Part shown: one piece after another, positions 24,301 through 36,349 of the stretch
Position numbering within the stretch: position 1 is the stretch's first letter
Layout: each line of letters begins with the position of its first letter
Origin: Gyrodactylus bullatarudis
Taxonomy: Eukaryota; Platyhelminthes; Monogenea; Gyrodactylidea; Gyrodactylidae
DNA: 64,000 bases
Direction: 5' to 3'
Assembly (NCBI GenBank): GCA_012064415.1
Contig: SSNU01000311.1
Location: forward strand, 345,991 to 409,990
Notes under the pieces: generated by a model
What the model was told of the DNA's origin: nothing
The model's database searches: none
The model's input: the letters and a program-made list of their open reading frames with translations, nothing else
Made by a program: the position numbers and the translations under genes

Positions 24301-27300
24301 ATCAAGCCAGGCTTGTAATTTATTTAAATTAACATTAAAATTTTTCTAAATTTCCACATCACAGGATGCCTTCTTTGTGGATAGGGGAAACCTTCTAAAA
24401 ATTAAGACGAATAACATATAATAGAAGACAATGAACTAAATTAAAGACATTTAATTCACAAAATATCCAGGTTGTAAACACGTTATAATATTTTTGAACG
24501 TCGAACATGTAATTGAATTTCTGCTATCATTTATTTAGGACTTCTCTGCTTAAAAATATTACAACTCTTGTTTCAAAAAAATAAAAATTGACAAAAAGAA
24601 CTAACGCAATAGGGTCATGGTCTTGATTAAAATTTTTCCTATAAAATATACCAAACTTTGCATTAGGGTGGATTCTTCAGAATTATAAATTACAATTAGA
24701 AAATCATGATTATTCAACCCTATAACTTATATTTAATACAGATCTAAAATTCTTTAAAGAATAAATTTTAGGACATGGTGATGAATTTCCATTAGTGTAA
24801 TTGAAATGTTGTTGATACAACTTATTCTCTTTTAAAGAGATTTACATAGATTTTTGTAGTCACTTTCTAAACGTTTTTAAAATTAAGCTATTGTGATTCT
24901 GTTTACATGTTGATCTCATGTATTTTTCTATCTATTTATTCCATAGAGTCTAAATTATTAATTCACTTTCATTTCTAAATTAATAAAAAAATCCAACAAA
25001 GTCACGTTAGTTTTACGAAAAGCCTACTACATATATATTGAATTAATCTCAGAATAACACAGGGATTTATCAGCCTAAACTTTGGAGTTTTTAACAATGA
25101 AAGTCTAAAATTTCACGAAACTAATTAGTATTCTGTTTTCATTAGTGAATTTTTTTCTCCTCATCAATGTTTGTGGATAGATAAAACTTGGTTTGAATAG
25201 AAGAGTTTGATCAACTTGCCGCGATTCTTGGAATAATTTCTCTTTTCTACTCTTGGAATTGAGAGATTGAGTTTAAGACCCCTAGAAAAAAGGTTGTAAA
25301 ATATTTTAGGAATTTTTGAAATTGCTCCTCTATGCAGTATGAAATTATCTGGTAGTGAATATAGTCGAAAAATTGTTCTATTGTTTCCACGAGATAAATA
25401 AATTCAACGAAATATGCACACAATTCTCAGTATTTGGAAGAGATTCCATTCCTTTTTTCGGGAAAATAAAATTTCCTCTCTCCTCTCTATGCATAAAAAT
25501 ATCTTTCCTCTTTTTTTCTATTTCGTCTAGAATCATAATAAAAATAGAACATTCATATCTACGTGGATGGGATAAAGAAATTTGGCCCTCATCCACTAAT
25601 TGATATTTGAATAATACGTTTTGAAATATTTCGCTTTTCCATCAAGAAACAATTAGCCCAATAGGAAATTTAATATTAGAAAAACATTGTATTATTATGA
25701 TTGAAATATTCAAATAAATTTTCAAATATGTCCGAAAATCCTTAAAGGAAAATTAGAAATAAGATATATCAAGGCAATACTTTAATAATGATAAAAGATT
25801 CCTGGTATTACCGCTGTATCTTTCTGTAATATTGGTGAATAATGCAGCACCTATACTTACAAAGGTTAACTAAGTGCTTAGGTGATATATCCCACAAAAG
25901 AGGACAGAACGCGCGTATATGTCTATCATATATGTATACTTGGATTATTTCTAAATGCTTTGTAAGTTTCTTTTGTAGCAGTCTCATTGGGATCCATTAG
26001 TAAGCTGTAACATTCAGTGACATGGGCTAATCCATTACTAAATAAGACGTGCCTGTGGGATATATTACCTTAGCACCTAGAACGAAATATTTGTAATATT
26101 GGTAAAGAATAATTGAAATTTTTGCATTTCTTCTTTCTAGTTACATGAAAAAAAACATTTTCAATAGAGCAGTAGAGTCTGAAAAGACTCTGCGAAATAT
26201 AACGTTTATCACAATAACATTAGTTTGTTTAACTCTTTACTTCCTTATGAGTTCAGAATCAAATAGTTTTCAATAATATTCCACCTCAATAAGTATGGTT
26301 GAAAAATTAAGCTAAAAGCTTTTTGTATGTTTCAGTTTCTGGGTCAGAAGGGTTGAATAAATTTTTATGTCCATAACAATAACAAAAACTTGAGACTATT
26401 AGTAGAAACTTACTTATAATTGCTTCTTTCCTAATGTTTGCCAGGGGAGAAATTTGTATTAATCTGCTAAACAATTCTTTTTAATATTTATTCCCATTAC
26501 AATTCATTGAATGTAAATGCGGATATATTCCTAGGATTTTCTTTTTGGATTAATCCAAAACTATCCCAAGAGATGAATATTTTGTCTTTAAACAGTTCTC
26601 CCTCTATCCGTTTAGAGAGATTAAGTTGGTGGAAGAAGAATTCTATTTATGAATAATTTTAATTTTTATGCATCTTAAAGTCTTGCTCTGTTGATATCGA
26701 TTGAGCGAATTCCTTCATTCATCAAAGTCTAGATTTTTCCTTTAACATTCCTTTTTTTATTTCTAATGATGAGTTAGAACTCATTTTTAGGATTTGAAGA
26801 CAATTCTTCTCAATATTAATATCCATTACAATTCATTGAATGTAGAGGGAGATATATTCCTTGGATTAAAGCAAACTATCCCAAGAGATGAATATTCATA
26901 TTTAGGATTTGAAGACAAGACGAATAATTATAATCAATGATAATTTATAATTTAAGATGGGAGTTTATGAATTTTACAGAACTCTCAATTTTTTTCATCA
27001 AGAAATCTTTTCAAGAATACAATCAAGATTTGATCAAGATTTTTAGAATCTAAATCATGAGGCCCACTTTTAAGAAATGAATTTTTATGAAAAATGTGGC
27101 ATATTTAAAATCTCAAGTGAGCGCCAAATTCACACTTTTAATTAAATTTTTAATTGATTTCAAAGTGAGAGAGTGATCAAAAGTTGATTTTTAGAATCAA
27201 GATTAGTCGAAGAAATCAAATATGCTGAATCAGATTTTGAGAATTCCCCCATCATCGTGTTAAAAACGAATTTTGATTTTTTGGTTAGTTTCACTGCACG

Positions 27301-30300
27301 AAAATCAGTGAAATTTTGATTATCCAAGATCCCTGGAAAATGACGAGCTCATTAAGACTTTTATAGCAATAAAAGTTCTTTTTGTCTAATTCTAATCCTA
27401 AAAATCAGCTCTTGATCACTTTCTCACTTTGAAATTAGCAAAATTTCAACACAGAGTTCAAAAAATGGGATTTCGGCGCTAATTCAAGATTTGAAATATG
27501 CCATAATTTTTATAAAAATTCATTTCTTCATATTGTAAAAGGTAATGGGTATCATGATTTAGATTCCAAAAAACTTGATCAAACTCGATTTATTGATTAA
27601 AAAGTTGAGCATTTTGTAAACATCAAAAATTCCAATATTCATACTAACCCGGTGTATACTAGATAAATTAACAAAATGTGTGTTCTCTTATTGGTTGATT
27701 TCTCCTTTTACAGTGAGCAATTACGTATTTGGTTTTCTTTTCAAGATATAGGTTGATTTGTAACTGTCCGTTTTCTCATATCCTCTTTCTTCTCGTTTTG
27801 CAGACTGCATTGGATACTGTTTTTTAAGTTCTAATTATGTGTTGGTAGCAAAAAACTTACAATTGTCCTCCCAAAATAATTCGAGTGGTCTTTTGATTAG
27901 GGACTAATTTTTCACATTAAGTCAACTCTTAAACTACATTGGTAGGGTATTCTTTTGGAAAATCTCTTGAAAGCGTTTCTTACCTAATTATGACTACGTT
28001 ATTCTTTGATTTTTTCGTAATCCCACGGATAATCTTATTTCTTTCTGTTATCATTATATCTATATTAAGTACAAGATGCCTTCCTTGTTTATCTGAGATT
28101 ACAAAATTGCTAATCTGTACATTGTAGAGTGTAGTTTAATCACAAGAAATTTCCACCTAATTTCGATCGCTGTTTATTTTATTCAAAATTCACTCATCAT
28201 CATTCAGATGAAAAGGTTGAGAATATGGTTATTATAGAATTATTTTTCAGGTCGGTATTTTTACAGATCAAACTTGATCTTGTGTTTTTTTTCTTACTCA
28301 TGATATAATAGGAAGCTTTAAATGAATAAAAGCTCTCTTTTTAGACAGTTTTTTCTTCCTATAGTTTATAAACAATTTTTTGATTTGCAATGATTATGGA
28401 TATCTTTTCTTTTAGTGAAGCGATAAGAAATTTTTTATTGTTCTCCTTAAATATTGGCTTATGAATGAGAAATATATTTATCAATGTTTAAAATCACATT
28501 CCTTGATACATTTTCATAGAAAATAAAATCTTGCTTTCGATTTTCATGATATCGACAATAGTCTAAATAAAATTTATTTGATCCTTTCGTCTTTTTCACA
28601 GATTTATTAACAGCTAATAAAATTTTTTACCTTTCCATCAATATTACCAAAAAGCTTCATTTGTCTATATATACATTCTTATTCTACTACTAATGAGTAA
28701 TGAACTAAAGTTCAAGGCAAGACAGAATGACAAGTCGATTTGAAAATATACCGACTGAATATTTTCTACACTCGTGAATCCTAAATCAAGAATTTTCAAA
28801 ACAAAAAATATCTTTTCAAGCGTTTTGGTTAGGAGATAAAAAACAATATTCCGTGTAATACAACAAACTAAAATAATTTATTCCTCTTTTGCTTCTATTC
28901 GGCTGAAGAAATTTCTATTTCTTTTTCATTTATAAATCAAGTTTCATTTCTTCAATTTTTCATCGATCATCATCAGTTACGAATAGCAATCTTTTTTTAA
29001 CTTATTCTCTTTACATTTCTGTTAATAGGGTTAAACTTTGTGCTTAAACTCATAGAATACCTTTTAATATAACTACCAACTTGTTGTGAACATATTGTAC
29101 TTATTTTTTGCAGATCCTTACCGTAGTGCTTGCTTTTGGATTCTCATTCAAAATGTATCAAAGCTGATTCATGTTTATTCTTTTAGAGCTATCTATGAAT
29201 CATTTTCAATAACTCATATTCTACTTATTTTAATAATACTTTCCGTACTCCATAATTTTCAAGCATTATAGAAAAAAATTTTAAAAAAACCAACAGTTAG
29301 AAAGCTCAACTTTTTCAAAAGGATACTTCTATTAATATAGAATCATTTATCATCCAAAAGTTACATATCATAAATTTACTTATTATTGATCTTGCACAAT
29401 ACATGAAAAGATATCTTATCTATTCCGAGAAAGAAATAAAGAAAATTTCTACAATGCTTATGTAAATACTCCTTGTGAAATTGGACGCTTCTTGTTTATT
29501 TATTTCATCCAAATTTATTTTTTATGATCGACCCCTTATTAAATGTCAATTCAGTAGTTAGAAATGTTTCACTTATTAATCTAACTCTCCCTATTAAAAA
29601 TAGGCTATTTCCGCTTGTTTTTCTACCTGAGTTTCTTGAACTTGATTACAAACTTTCTCTTTGAGTCTTTATCCTTAAAATATATAGATCATGTCTCCAC
29701 TTTAATTAATTTCACTCTGATGGAGGAAAATACTAATGTAATTGATTAATTTCACGACCTTTTTCGTAAATTCAAGAGACGTTTCATAATCAGCTCAATG
29801 AGCTCTATCGAGTACCGCGTTGGTCTAATCTAGATTTTCTTGAAGATCTATCATTCTTGTGTAATAAATAATAGGGTCCTTGAGATAAAAATTCAAATAA
29901 AAATATCCCAAATTCTCTATCATCACATGAATCCGGCTTTACTTATCTCAATTCACATACTGTTTTTATGCACATATATTGTCCAAATAATTGCGCATGT
30001 TGAATTAGGATTCTGTGTTTAATTGAGACAAAACAAGCTTCAAAGCAAGTTACATGTGCGTAATTATTCCGTCTGAAACCTTTTTCTTGGTCAGGAAAAT
30101 TTCTGATGTTTGCCTATGAAATTTCCACTACAATTAGAATAAATAAAAACGAGATAAATTTGATTTTTTTGGTGCGGAAAAGTTTGAATTTACGCAAAGA
30201 AATTTATTTTTTTTGCAAAGCAAGCGTAAAATTACTCGTGATTGAGTTTCATTAACAACTGAAAGTAATTTTGTTTATGATAAAACTTGGATAAAAGCCT

Positions 30301-32583
30301 AGAGATAACAGAAAATCTATGTTATTTTTATTGGAAATTAGTCTTCACCTGATGAACCAAAACATATAGACAAAAATAAAAAAAATTATATTTTAGTTGA
30401 TCTAACTAAAAATGGGATTAAGTTAGAACAGAGAAATCAGCTCAAATTTTGGGATTCCTAGCGCAATAATTTTTTTGCTCAATACTGATTGGTAAAGATC
30501 TCACATGGGTTAGATACGATTTTATTGATCTATAAATTTTGTTTATTTCCCATTTTTACCTCATGAATTATGATGCGTGCGAAAGTTTAATATTCAAAAA
30601 TCGGCATACTCCTCTCATCCGTATCACATTTTGACTTTTGGGAAAAATTTCATGGAGATTATTTGCTTTGTCAAGTAGTTTCAGTTATACTGCGAGACCT
30701 ATGGATTTGCATTTGAGTCCATTAAGGACTGAGTTGGGGAAATTAGTAAAAATTCTTCTTGTTGTATTAATGCTCCATCAAGATCTGAATTACAACAATT
30801 ATAAAATTTATTCAATATTTTCAATTTAATAACCAATATCTTCTTGATTGTTGGCTCACAATATCTTTTTTTTGTCTGTAAAAAATTGAGAAATGTCTAG
30901 AAATATTTAATCAAAACGACACATAATGATTGCAACCAAGTAGATCTCATGCCTAGCCGCAATAGTTCTATTGATGATGAGTAAATGCTAATTTTTTTTA
31001 TAAGAGATCATTGAATATGGAAAAAGAAGTGTATCAAGGTTTCCTCATTTGATAGTAAAATTTTACTCCTGATGTACCAGGTATTCAAAAGTCCATTGGA
31101 ATAAGCATTAGTATTTGATATTTTATATAGCGGATAAGCATGGCTAATATCGTACTAAAATACTGTTTTATGTATTTTCTTTTACCTTCCTAAAATCTTT
31201 CTTTCCCTCTCTTCCAATGGAAAGAGTAAGCAAATTATGGTTGTACTATTCCTCTGTAGTCATTTTATAGATTTTTGGTTATGTTCTGGTTAACTTTTCT
31301 ATCCTTAAAATTCTACTGATACTGCATACTAGAGATTAATTGAAAAACCAGAAAAACTCCCCAAGGTAAATACCATTAGGTAAAAAGTGGTTTTCAAGAG
31401 TATAAAGTAAGTATGTTCAGATAAATTTATTTTTACTGCAATACAAAAGAGTATGGAATATAATACCAGAAGATTTCTTAGCGTAAAACTGGTTAATTAT
31501 AATTATAAAAAAGGAAATTCACACTTGCAGTATCTTTTTAAAATTAATTTGAGTTACAGTATCATTATTTATTTTATTTTCATCATCAGTATCAATAGAT
31601 GAAATAATTCCACAAACAGTATAATATACTAATACACTTAAAGTATACGTATTAATGATTATGAAAATTTACTGACGCAGTATCATTTCACTTTATCTTA
31701 CTACAAATATTTTTCCAACCTTAACTTAGATCTTAAAAAAGCAAGTTTATGAAGAAATATCTTCAAACTTACATCTGAACCTCGAGAATAATGAATAAAT
31801 CTCAAAAGGTATCTCTTGTTCTGAGATCTGCATCAAATTATTCCTTATTCATTCTAGTATCTGGAATTCCATTATTTGTGGTGGAAAACTAGTGAGTTTT
31901 TTCCATGAACAAAAAAATGTTTCTTAAAAATCTTCTCTTAACCACTATAGTTAAGACTAGTTCCATGTATATTTCAGGTTTGAAAATTTTGGTGAAATGA
32001 AAACAATGTTCAGAATATATTTTTATTTTCATTTATTTATTTCAGATGTCTGGTCGACTGGTTGTGTTCTTGCAGAGCTATTGTTGGGTGTTCCAATTTT
32101 CCCTGGTGAAAGTGCTATCGATCAACTTGTTGAGATTATCAAAGTTCTCGGTACTCCGACTAAAGATCAAATTTATTCAATGAATCCAGAGTATAAAGAA
32201 TTTTCATTCCCCGAAATTAAAAAGTCATCATGGGATAAAGTATTCGCTTCAAACGTCCCATCTCAACCGGTTGATTTAGTTGGAAAACTTTTAGACTACA
32301 TACCAACCCAGAGATTAATTCCGATTGAAGCTATGAAGCACGAATTTTTCAATGAACTCAGATATCCCAACATTAAACTTCCCAATGGCAATCCACTGCC
32401 TCCCCTGTTCGACTTTACTCCAGACGGTAGGTCAATTATGATCATTAATTTGAAAATTAAAAAGCCTTTTGTTGTTTTGATCTATATTGGAATCGAAAAT
32501 CTTTTTTAAAAATTAGTAGAATTTAAAACCGTTATTTTCTAGAACGTGTGGTTCCACTTTTTGAACTCAAATTATGTTTGTGA
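21397..32583 (+). CDS. GSK3: Glycogen synthase kinase 3 (shaggy), last exon tentative
   Basis: Exons 21397-21729, 21790-22028, 22074-22180 and 32046-32426 are secure; the tentative last exon is 32543-32583. GSK3 is the Ser/Thr kinase of Wnt and insulin signalling. Visible motifs, in order: glycine loop [49 protein letters not shown], catalytic loop [17 protein letters not shown] (split by a 45-nt intron), activation-loop NVSYICSR keeping the regulatory tyrosine, [23 protein letters not shown], and the C-lobe end [17 protein letters not shown]. The family's SRYYRAPE reads SRFFRAPE here. The intron 22181-32045 is 9.9 kb. The protein should end shortly after FDFTPD. A frame after a good acceptor at 32541-32542 adds 13 residues; an alternative in-phase exon, 40731 to about 40814, adds 28. 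Confidence 0.92.
25870..26080. repeat. MITE-like element, 211 bp
   Basis: The ends are inverted repeats of about 27 bp with three mismatches: left CTAAGTGCTTAGGTGATATA, right the reverse complement of CTAGGTGCTAAGGTAATATA, both continuing into TCCCACA. No coding capacity. The target duplication is not clear. Confidence 0.65.
26473..26896. repeat. Direct duplication of a ~100-bp unit
   Basis: Units at about 26473-26581 and 26799-26896 share CATTACAATTCATTGAATGT and AACTATCCCAAGAGATGAAT in the same order and orientation, separated by about 220 bp. Confidence 0.7.
26950..27650. repeat. Long foldback (palindromic) repeat
   Basis: Left and right halves are imperfect reverse complements. Left contains GTGAGAGAGTGATCAAAAGT at about 27163; right contains CTCTTGATCACTTTCTCACT at about 27412. 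The outer arms carry CATCAAGAAATCTTTTC and matching GATTAAAAAGTTGAGCATTTTG. No reading frame of note. It belongs to the same family as 33145-33726. Confidence 0.65.
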
Positions 32584-33144
32584 TCTAAATAATCTAATAT
32601 ATATATTTGTGATTAGATAATTTTTCAAGTCAACGCTAAAATTATCTGAAATGACCAAAAAAATAATTGATTTAATATTTATCTAGCTTGAAATCTTTGA
32701 ATTGCTATAAATTTATATGTTGATGATTAATTCTTTAAATAGAGACTCTGAAGTAGATATCACTAATGATTTTTGATCAATTTCATGTTTTAAGCTGAAG
32801 CTGGTTGATACAATTCTGATACATATGTGATATTTTTTTCATCGCCTTCTAACTTTTTATAGTATAAATTATGGCTATTACATATAAATCAATAGGTTCA
32901 TCATCTGGTTAGTAAAAGGTAAAAATAAATTAGAGATTTCGAATAGTCAATTTTAAATCTGATGATATCATCACTAATTTCTCTGAATAATGACCAAAAA
33001 ATTATAAACCTCAAATAATACTGGGTAGTGTTGAAAAAGATATTTGGTCCTTTTTAAAGATTTCTCATCATTTTCGCTTTTAATTTGAAGCCCTTTTCAT
33101 CATTCCAAGAAAATTAGGCAAAGGAATACCTAATTTATATAAAG

Positions 33145-33726
33145 CTAGTTAATATAAAGATGGGAATTTATGGCATTTACAAAATTATCAATTTTTTCAT
33201 CAAGAAATCGAATTTGATCAAGATTTTTTGTAATTCAATGTGAGAGAGTAATCAAAAGTTGATTCTTAGGATCACAACAAGACAAAAAAACAGATTATCA
33301 TCATAAAAATTTTGATGAATCCATCATTGATCTTGAAATATCAAATTTCATCTACTTTCAAGTAAGGATAATGGTCAAAAAATAAAATTTTGTCTTTTTC
33401 ACGATTATGCGGAGATTCTCGAAACCAAATTCATCATATTTAATTTTTTGTCTTATTGTGATCCTAAGAATCAACTTTTGATCACTCTCTCACTTTTATA
33501 ACAACAAAAATTTTCAACTCAAATTTCAAAAAAATTGGAATTTGGCGCTACTTCAAGATTTCAAATTTGCCGTATTTTCCTTAAAAATTTATTTTTTCTA
33601 AATTTTTTTTTCTCTGTATTCTGAAAGAGGGCCTCATGATCTAGATTCCAAAAAATCTTGATCAAATTCGATGAAAAAATTGAGAATTTTGTAAAAGCCA
33701 TAAATTCCCATCCTCATATTAACTAG
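33145..33726. repeat. Long foldback (palindromic) element, 582 bp
   Basis: The outermost arms are inverted repeats: CTAGTTAATATAAAGATGGG at 33145 and the complement of CTAGTTAATATGAGGATGGG ending at 33726. The symmetry runs inwards: GAGAGAGTAATCAAAAGTTG at about 33243 faces CAACTTTTGATCACTCTCTC at about 33472. This makes most of the element one long hairpin. CTAG at both edges could be a target duplication. Confidence 0.8.
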
Positions 33727-34740
33727 GTGTATATAAAAAAATTATTCCCACTGAATTCATCGAATTTCTTCTAGGCTATATCTATCTTTCTAATGTCATT
33801 TATATAAAAAGCTAACTGTAAATATTTATATCGATTTTATCTCCAATGATTGTCACAATTTGCTCCCTTTTATATCGTAATGTCGCTACTTCTCACATGA
33901 GGGATATACATGCAAGAATCTGTATTATGAAAACTATCTACTTCGATTTACTGTAAAAAAAACTAGTCAATGTAGAGATTCATCCGATAATTATATTCAA
34001 ACACTAGCTTACTGCTATTATGCTTGCTGAGATTTACCAGGCATCTTTTAGAGCACAAAAACATTTTTTTTGAATTTTCACCTCAAGCCAAGTTCTCATC
34101 TTTTTTGATCTCCCAGTTTTGAAGAATTTTTATTTCAATCAAATAGAGGGATCAAAGATATTGAATTAGATAAACACTTACTTTATTTTCAATCTTTCTA
34201 TCATTCAACTTTTCTGCAAACTAGAATGACTGCAGCATCTGGATAACTTTTTGAAAATGACTTGTTGTGTTTCATAGCATTTGCTGAAGAGATAAACATT
34301 GAATCGATATTAAAATATTTTTTTGATTTTTCAACTACTACTTGATTGTCAGATTTAATTCAGCAGAAAAATTGTTTATTTCGTGCTATGCATTTCCGTT
34401 ATATATCATATCATGAATTATTCAATCATTTTATCATATTCTTTTGATATTCAGCAACAGCATGTTCAAATCAATCTTGGCAATAATACTTGATTAGATT
34501 AGACACTGATATTCGATTCTATTTGCTAATATTGTATTGTTAATAATTTATACATGGTTAATATTTCAATATATATGGAAATGTTATGTATTCTCTTAAT
34601 GTTTTTAACTTGACTGCTCGTTTAAATTCAAGTTTGAATTTACTCCTCAAATTCTTTGATAATGCAAATATTTAAACCATAAAATTTACCTTCTAAATAT
34701 TTTTCCAAGATTCTACCACTGCTTGACTTATAAATACTAC

Positions 34741-35250
34741 AGCTATTGAGATTGAATGATTTTTACAAAAATCTCATTTTTCTCATCAAGCTCTTTTACT
34801 GAAGACTTTTTGAAAGCCAGTTCATAAGGTAAAAAGCTTTTGAAAAAAAATTAGAAGAGATTTCAAATTTTGAGATGGCGCGATTTTTGCATTTTTTTAC
34901 TTGGAGTTCAAAAGTTTTGGTGATTTCAAGGTGTGATGGAAATCAAACATTATCTCTCAGGATCCAAGACAAAGAAACCAATTATCGTTATTGAATTTCT
35001 GATAGAACTGTCTATTTGAACTGATCTCGGATCATCTTAAATTTTTTATTTTCAAGTTATAAAAATGGCCTGAAAATGGGAAGTAGATAATCGCACGAAA
35101 ATACACTAAATTTTCCAATCCTCTACGACTATTTGTGGTTCCCTTGTGTAATGGTGATCCTACAAATTAATGTTTGATCCTTTCACACCTTGAAATCACT
35201 AAAAAATTTGTGCTCAAAGTAAAAAAATGAAAAATCGTAACGCATTAATT
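34741..35250. repeat. Foldback repeat, right end decayed
   Basis: The left end AGCTATTGAGATTGAATGAT and ACAAAAATCTCATTTTTCTC resembles the 11057 element. Internally, GGTGATTTCAAGGTGTGATG at about 34918 faces CTTTCACACCTTGAAATCAC at about 35181. The outer right arm is not recognisable. Confidence 0.55.
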
Positions 35251-36074
35251 TATTATCTCTAATCAGACTTTTAATTCTTTAATCTTTTTCCTGTATGTCT
35301 GAATTGCTTGTTTTGTTGTAGGTGTAAAGAGATTAATTTTATTTTTCTCAGCTCTCTTGTTCTAGTTTTGGAAATTTACCCTTCTTTCTAGCTTAAATTC
35401 TATGAGAAATTCTGAAATAACTTAATTTTCAAATTGAAGGATTAACTATTGGAATAATAAAGTTGAGATTAGCTCTACACAAATTCAAATGTAGGTTTCT
35501 TTTGGATGCAATCCATGAAAATGGTTTAGCAAATTACCTCAATTTTATGGTTTATTAGTAAATAAGAATATTTCCTCATTGGTCTTTACTATCTTCTTCT
35601 CTTAAAAGGTTTTATTTACTTCATTTTTACTGCTTTATAATGATAGATAAAAGCGATTGTTTGGAAAATATTTTGCATAATGGGAAAAACAGTCATTTTA
35701 TGTTTGAAAAAATATATTACTATCCATTTTAATTTGATAATAGTTATCGTCTCAATTCTATTTTTATCTTTACGGTTGCTCACCCCAGGGATCAAACTTT
35801 CTTACCCCTCTGCATGCTACAAATTTATTACTAGTTATTAAGGAGAGTTGTAGTTTATGAAATATTTTTACCTTACTTTATAACTCGAGTGACAGTAAAC
35901 ATGTCAATAAAATAATTATTCTTAGTGTAAAGGGAACCAGTTAGCCTATCATTGCCAAAACAAGTTGTCAATCTGTCTCCTAAAAATGCAGGAACAGATT
36001 TTTCAACAGTGAAAAAATGAAAAATAATGCAGTAGTAAATCAATTAGAAATATTATAACAACATACAATTGAAA

Positions 36075-36349
36075 ATTGTGTTCAAAACTAATAGATTGTT
36101 TAACCTGATCCATAAAGATTTACTCGAACCTCAAGAGAAAACTATTTATTTATTCCAATGTGACTGTGGAGCTACATATATAGGTAATACAATTAGGAAG
36201 TTATCAACTAGAGGGAACGATCATCTTAAGAAAGATACAGCGGTGACCAGGCACGAAGCTTCAATTTCAAACTTTTCAATTCTATACAAAAATGCAGGGG
36301 ATGACAGTACTGATGTTTGGGTGAAGGAGAAATTCTTCATAAATCTATA
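36075..36349 (+). pseudogene. Penelope-like retroelement fragment, GIY-YIG endonuclease part
   Basis: A reading frame of about 90 codons carries the C-terminal endonuclease part of a Penelope-like retroelement: TIYLFQCDCGATYIGNTIRK followed by LSTRGNDHLKK, the GIY-YIG pattern with its leading CxC. The reverse transcriptase is absent, so the copy is 5'-truncated. A Ginger transposon is inserted at its 3' end. Without the insertion the frame would close at once on a TAA formed at the target site (AAT CTA TAA ACC), so the insertion hit the stop codon. Its 3' tail resumes at 38720. Confidence 0.75.
36346..36349. repeat. Target-site duplication TATA, left copy
   Basis: TATA directly before the element start TGTTACG; the matching copy is at 38720-38723. 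Confidence 0.75.

Larger units (their letters stand above)
22181..32045 (+). other. 9.9 kb intron of GSK3, with repeats only
   Basis: Donor GTAAGC at 22181 and acceptor TTTATTTCAG ending at 32045 are phase 1 on both sides and rejoin the DVWSTG motif. Frames inside it are short, and some overlap on both strands (25355-25603), as expected of AT-rich non-coding DNA. It holds a MITE (25870-26080), a direct duplication (26473-26896) and a long foldback repeat (26950-27650). Confidence 0.75.
32584..36074. other. Non-coding, with two foldback repeats
   Basis: No credible gene. It carries foldback repeats at 33145-33726 and about 34741-35250. It is either downstream of GSK3 or inside its last intron, if the distant terminal exon at 40731 is the real one. 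Confidence 0.55.

Noticed and set aside
25355..25603. Overlapping frames on both strands in the GSK3 intron
   Set aside because: Both strands are open over the same stretch, composition is low-complexity and no family motif is visible; chance frames in AT-rich intron.
29780..29860. tRNA-like or SINE-like stretch (GTACCGCGTTGGTCTAATC)
   Set aside because: It vaguely resembles the A-box region of a tRNA-derived repeat, but no B-box or cloverleaf can be drawn.
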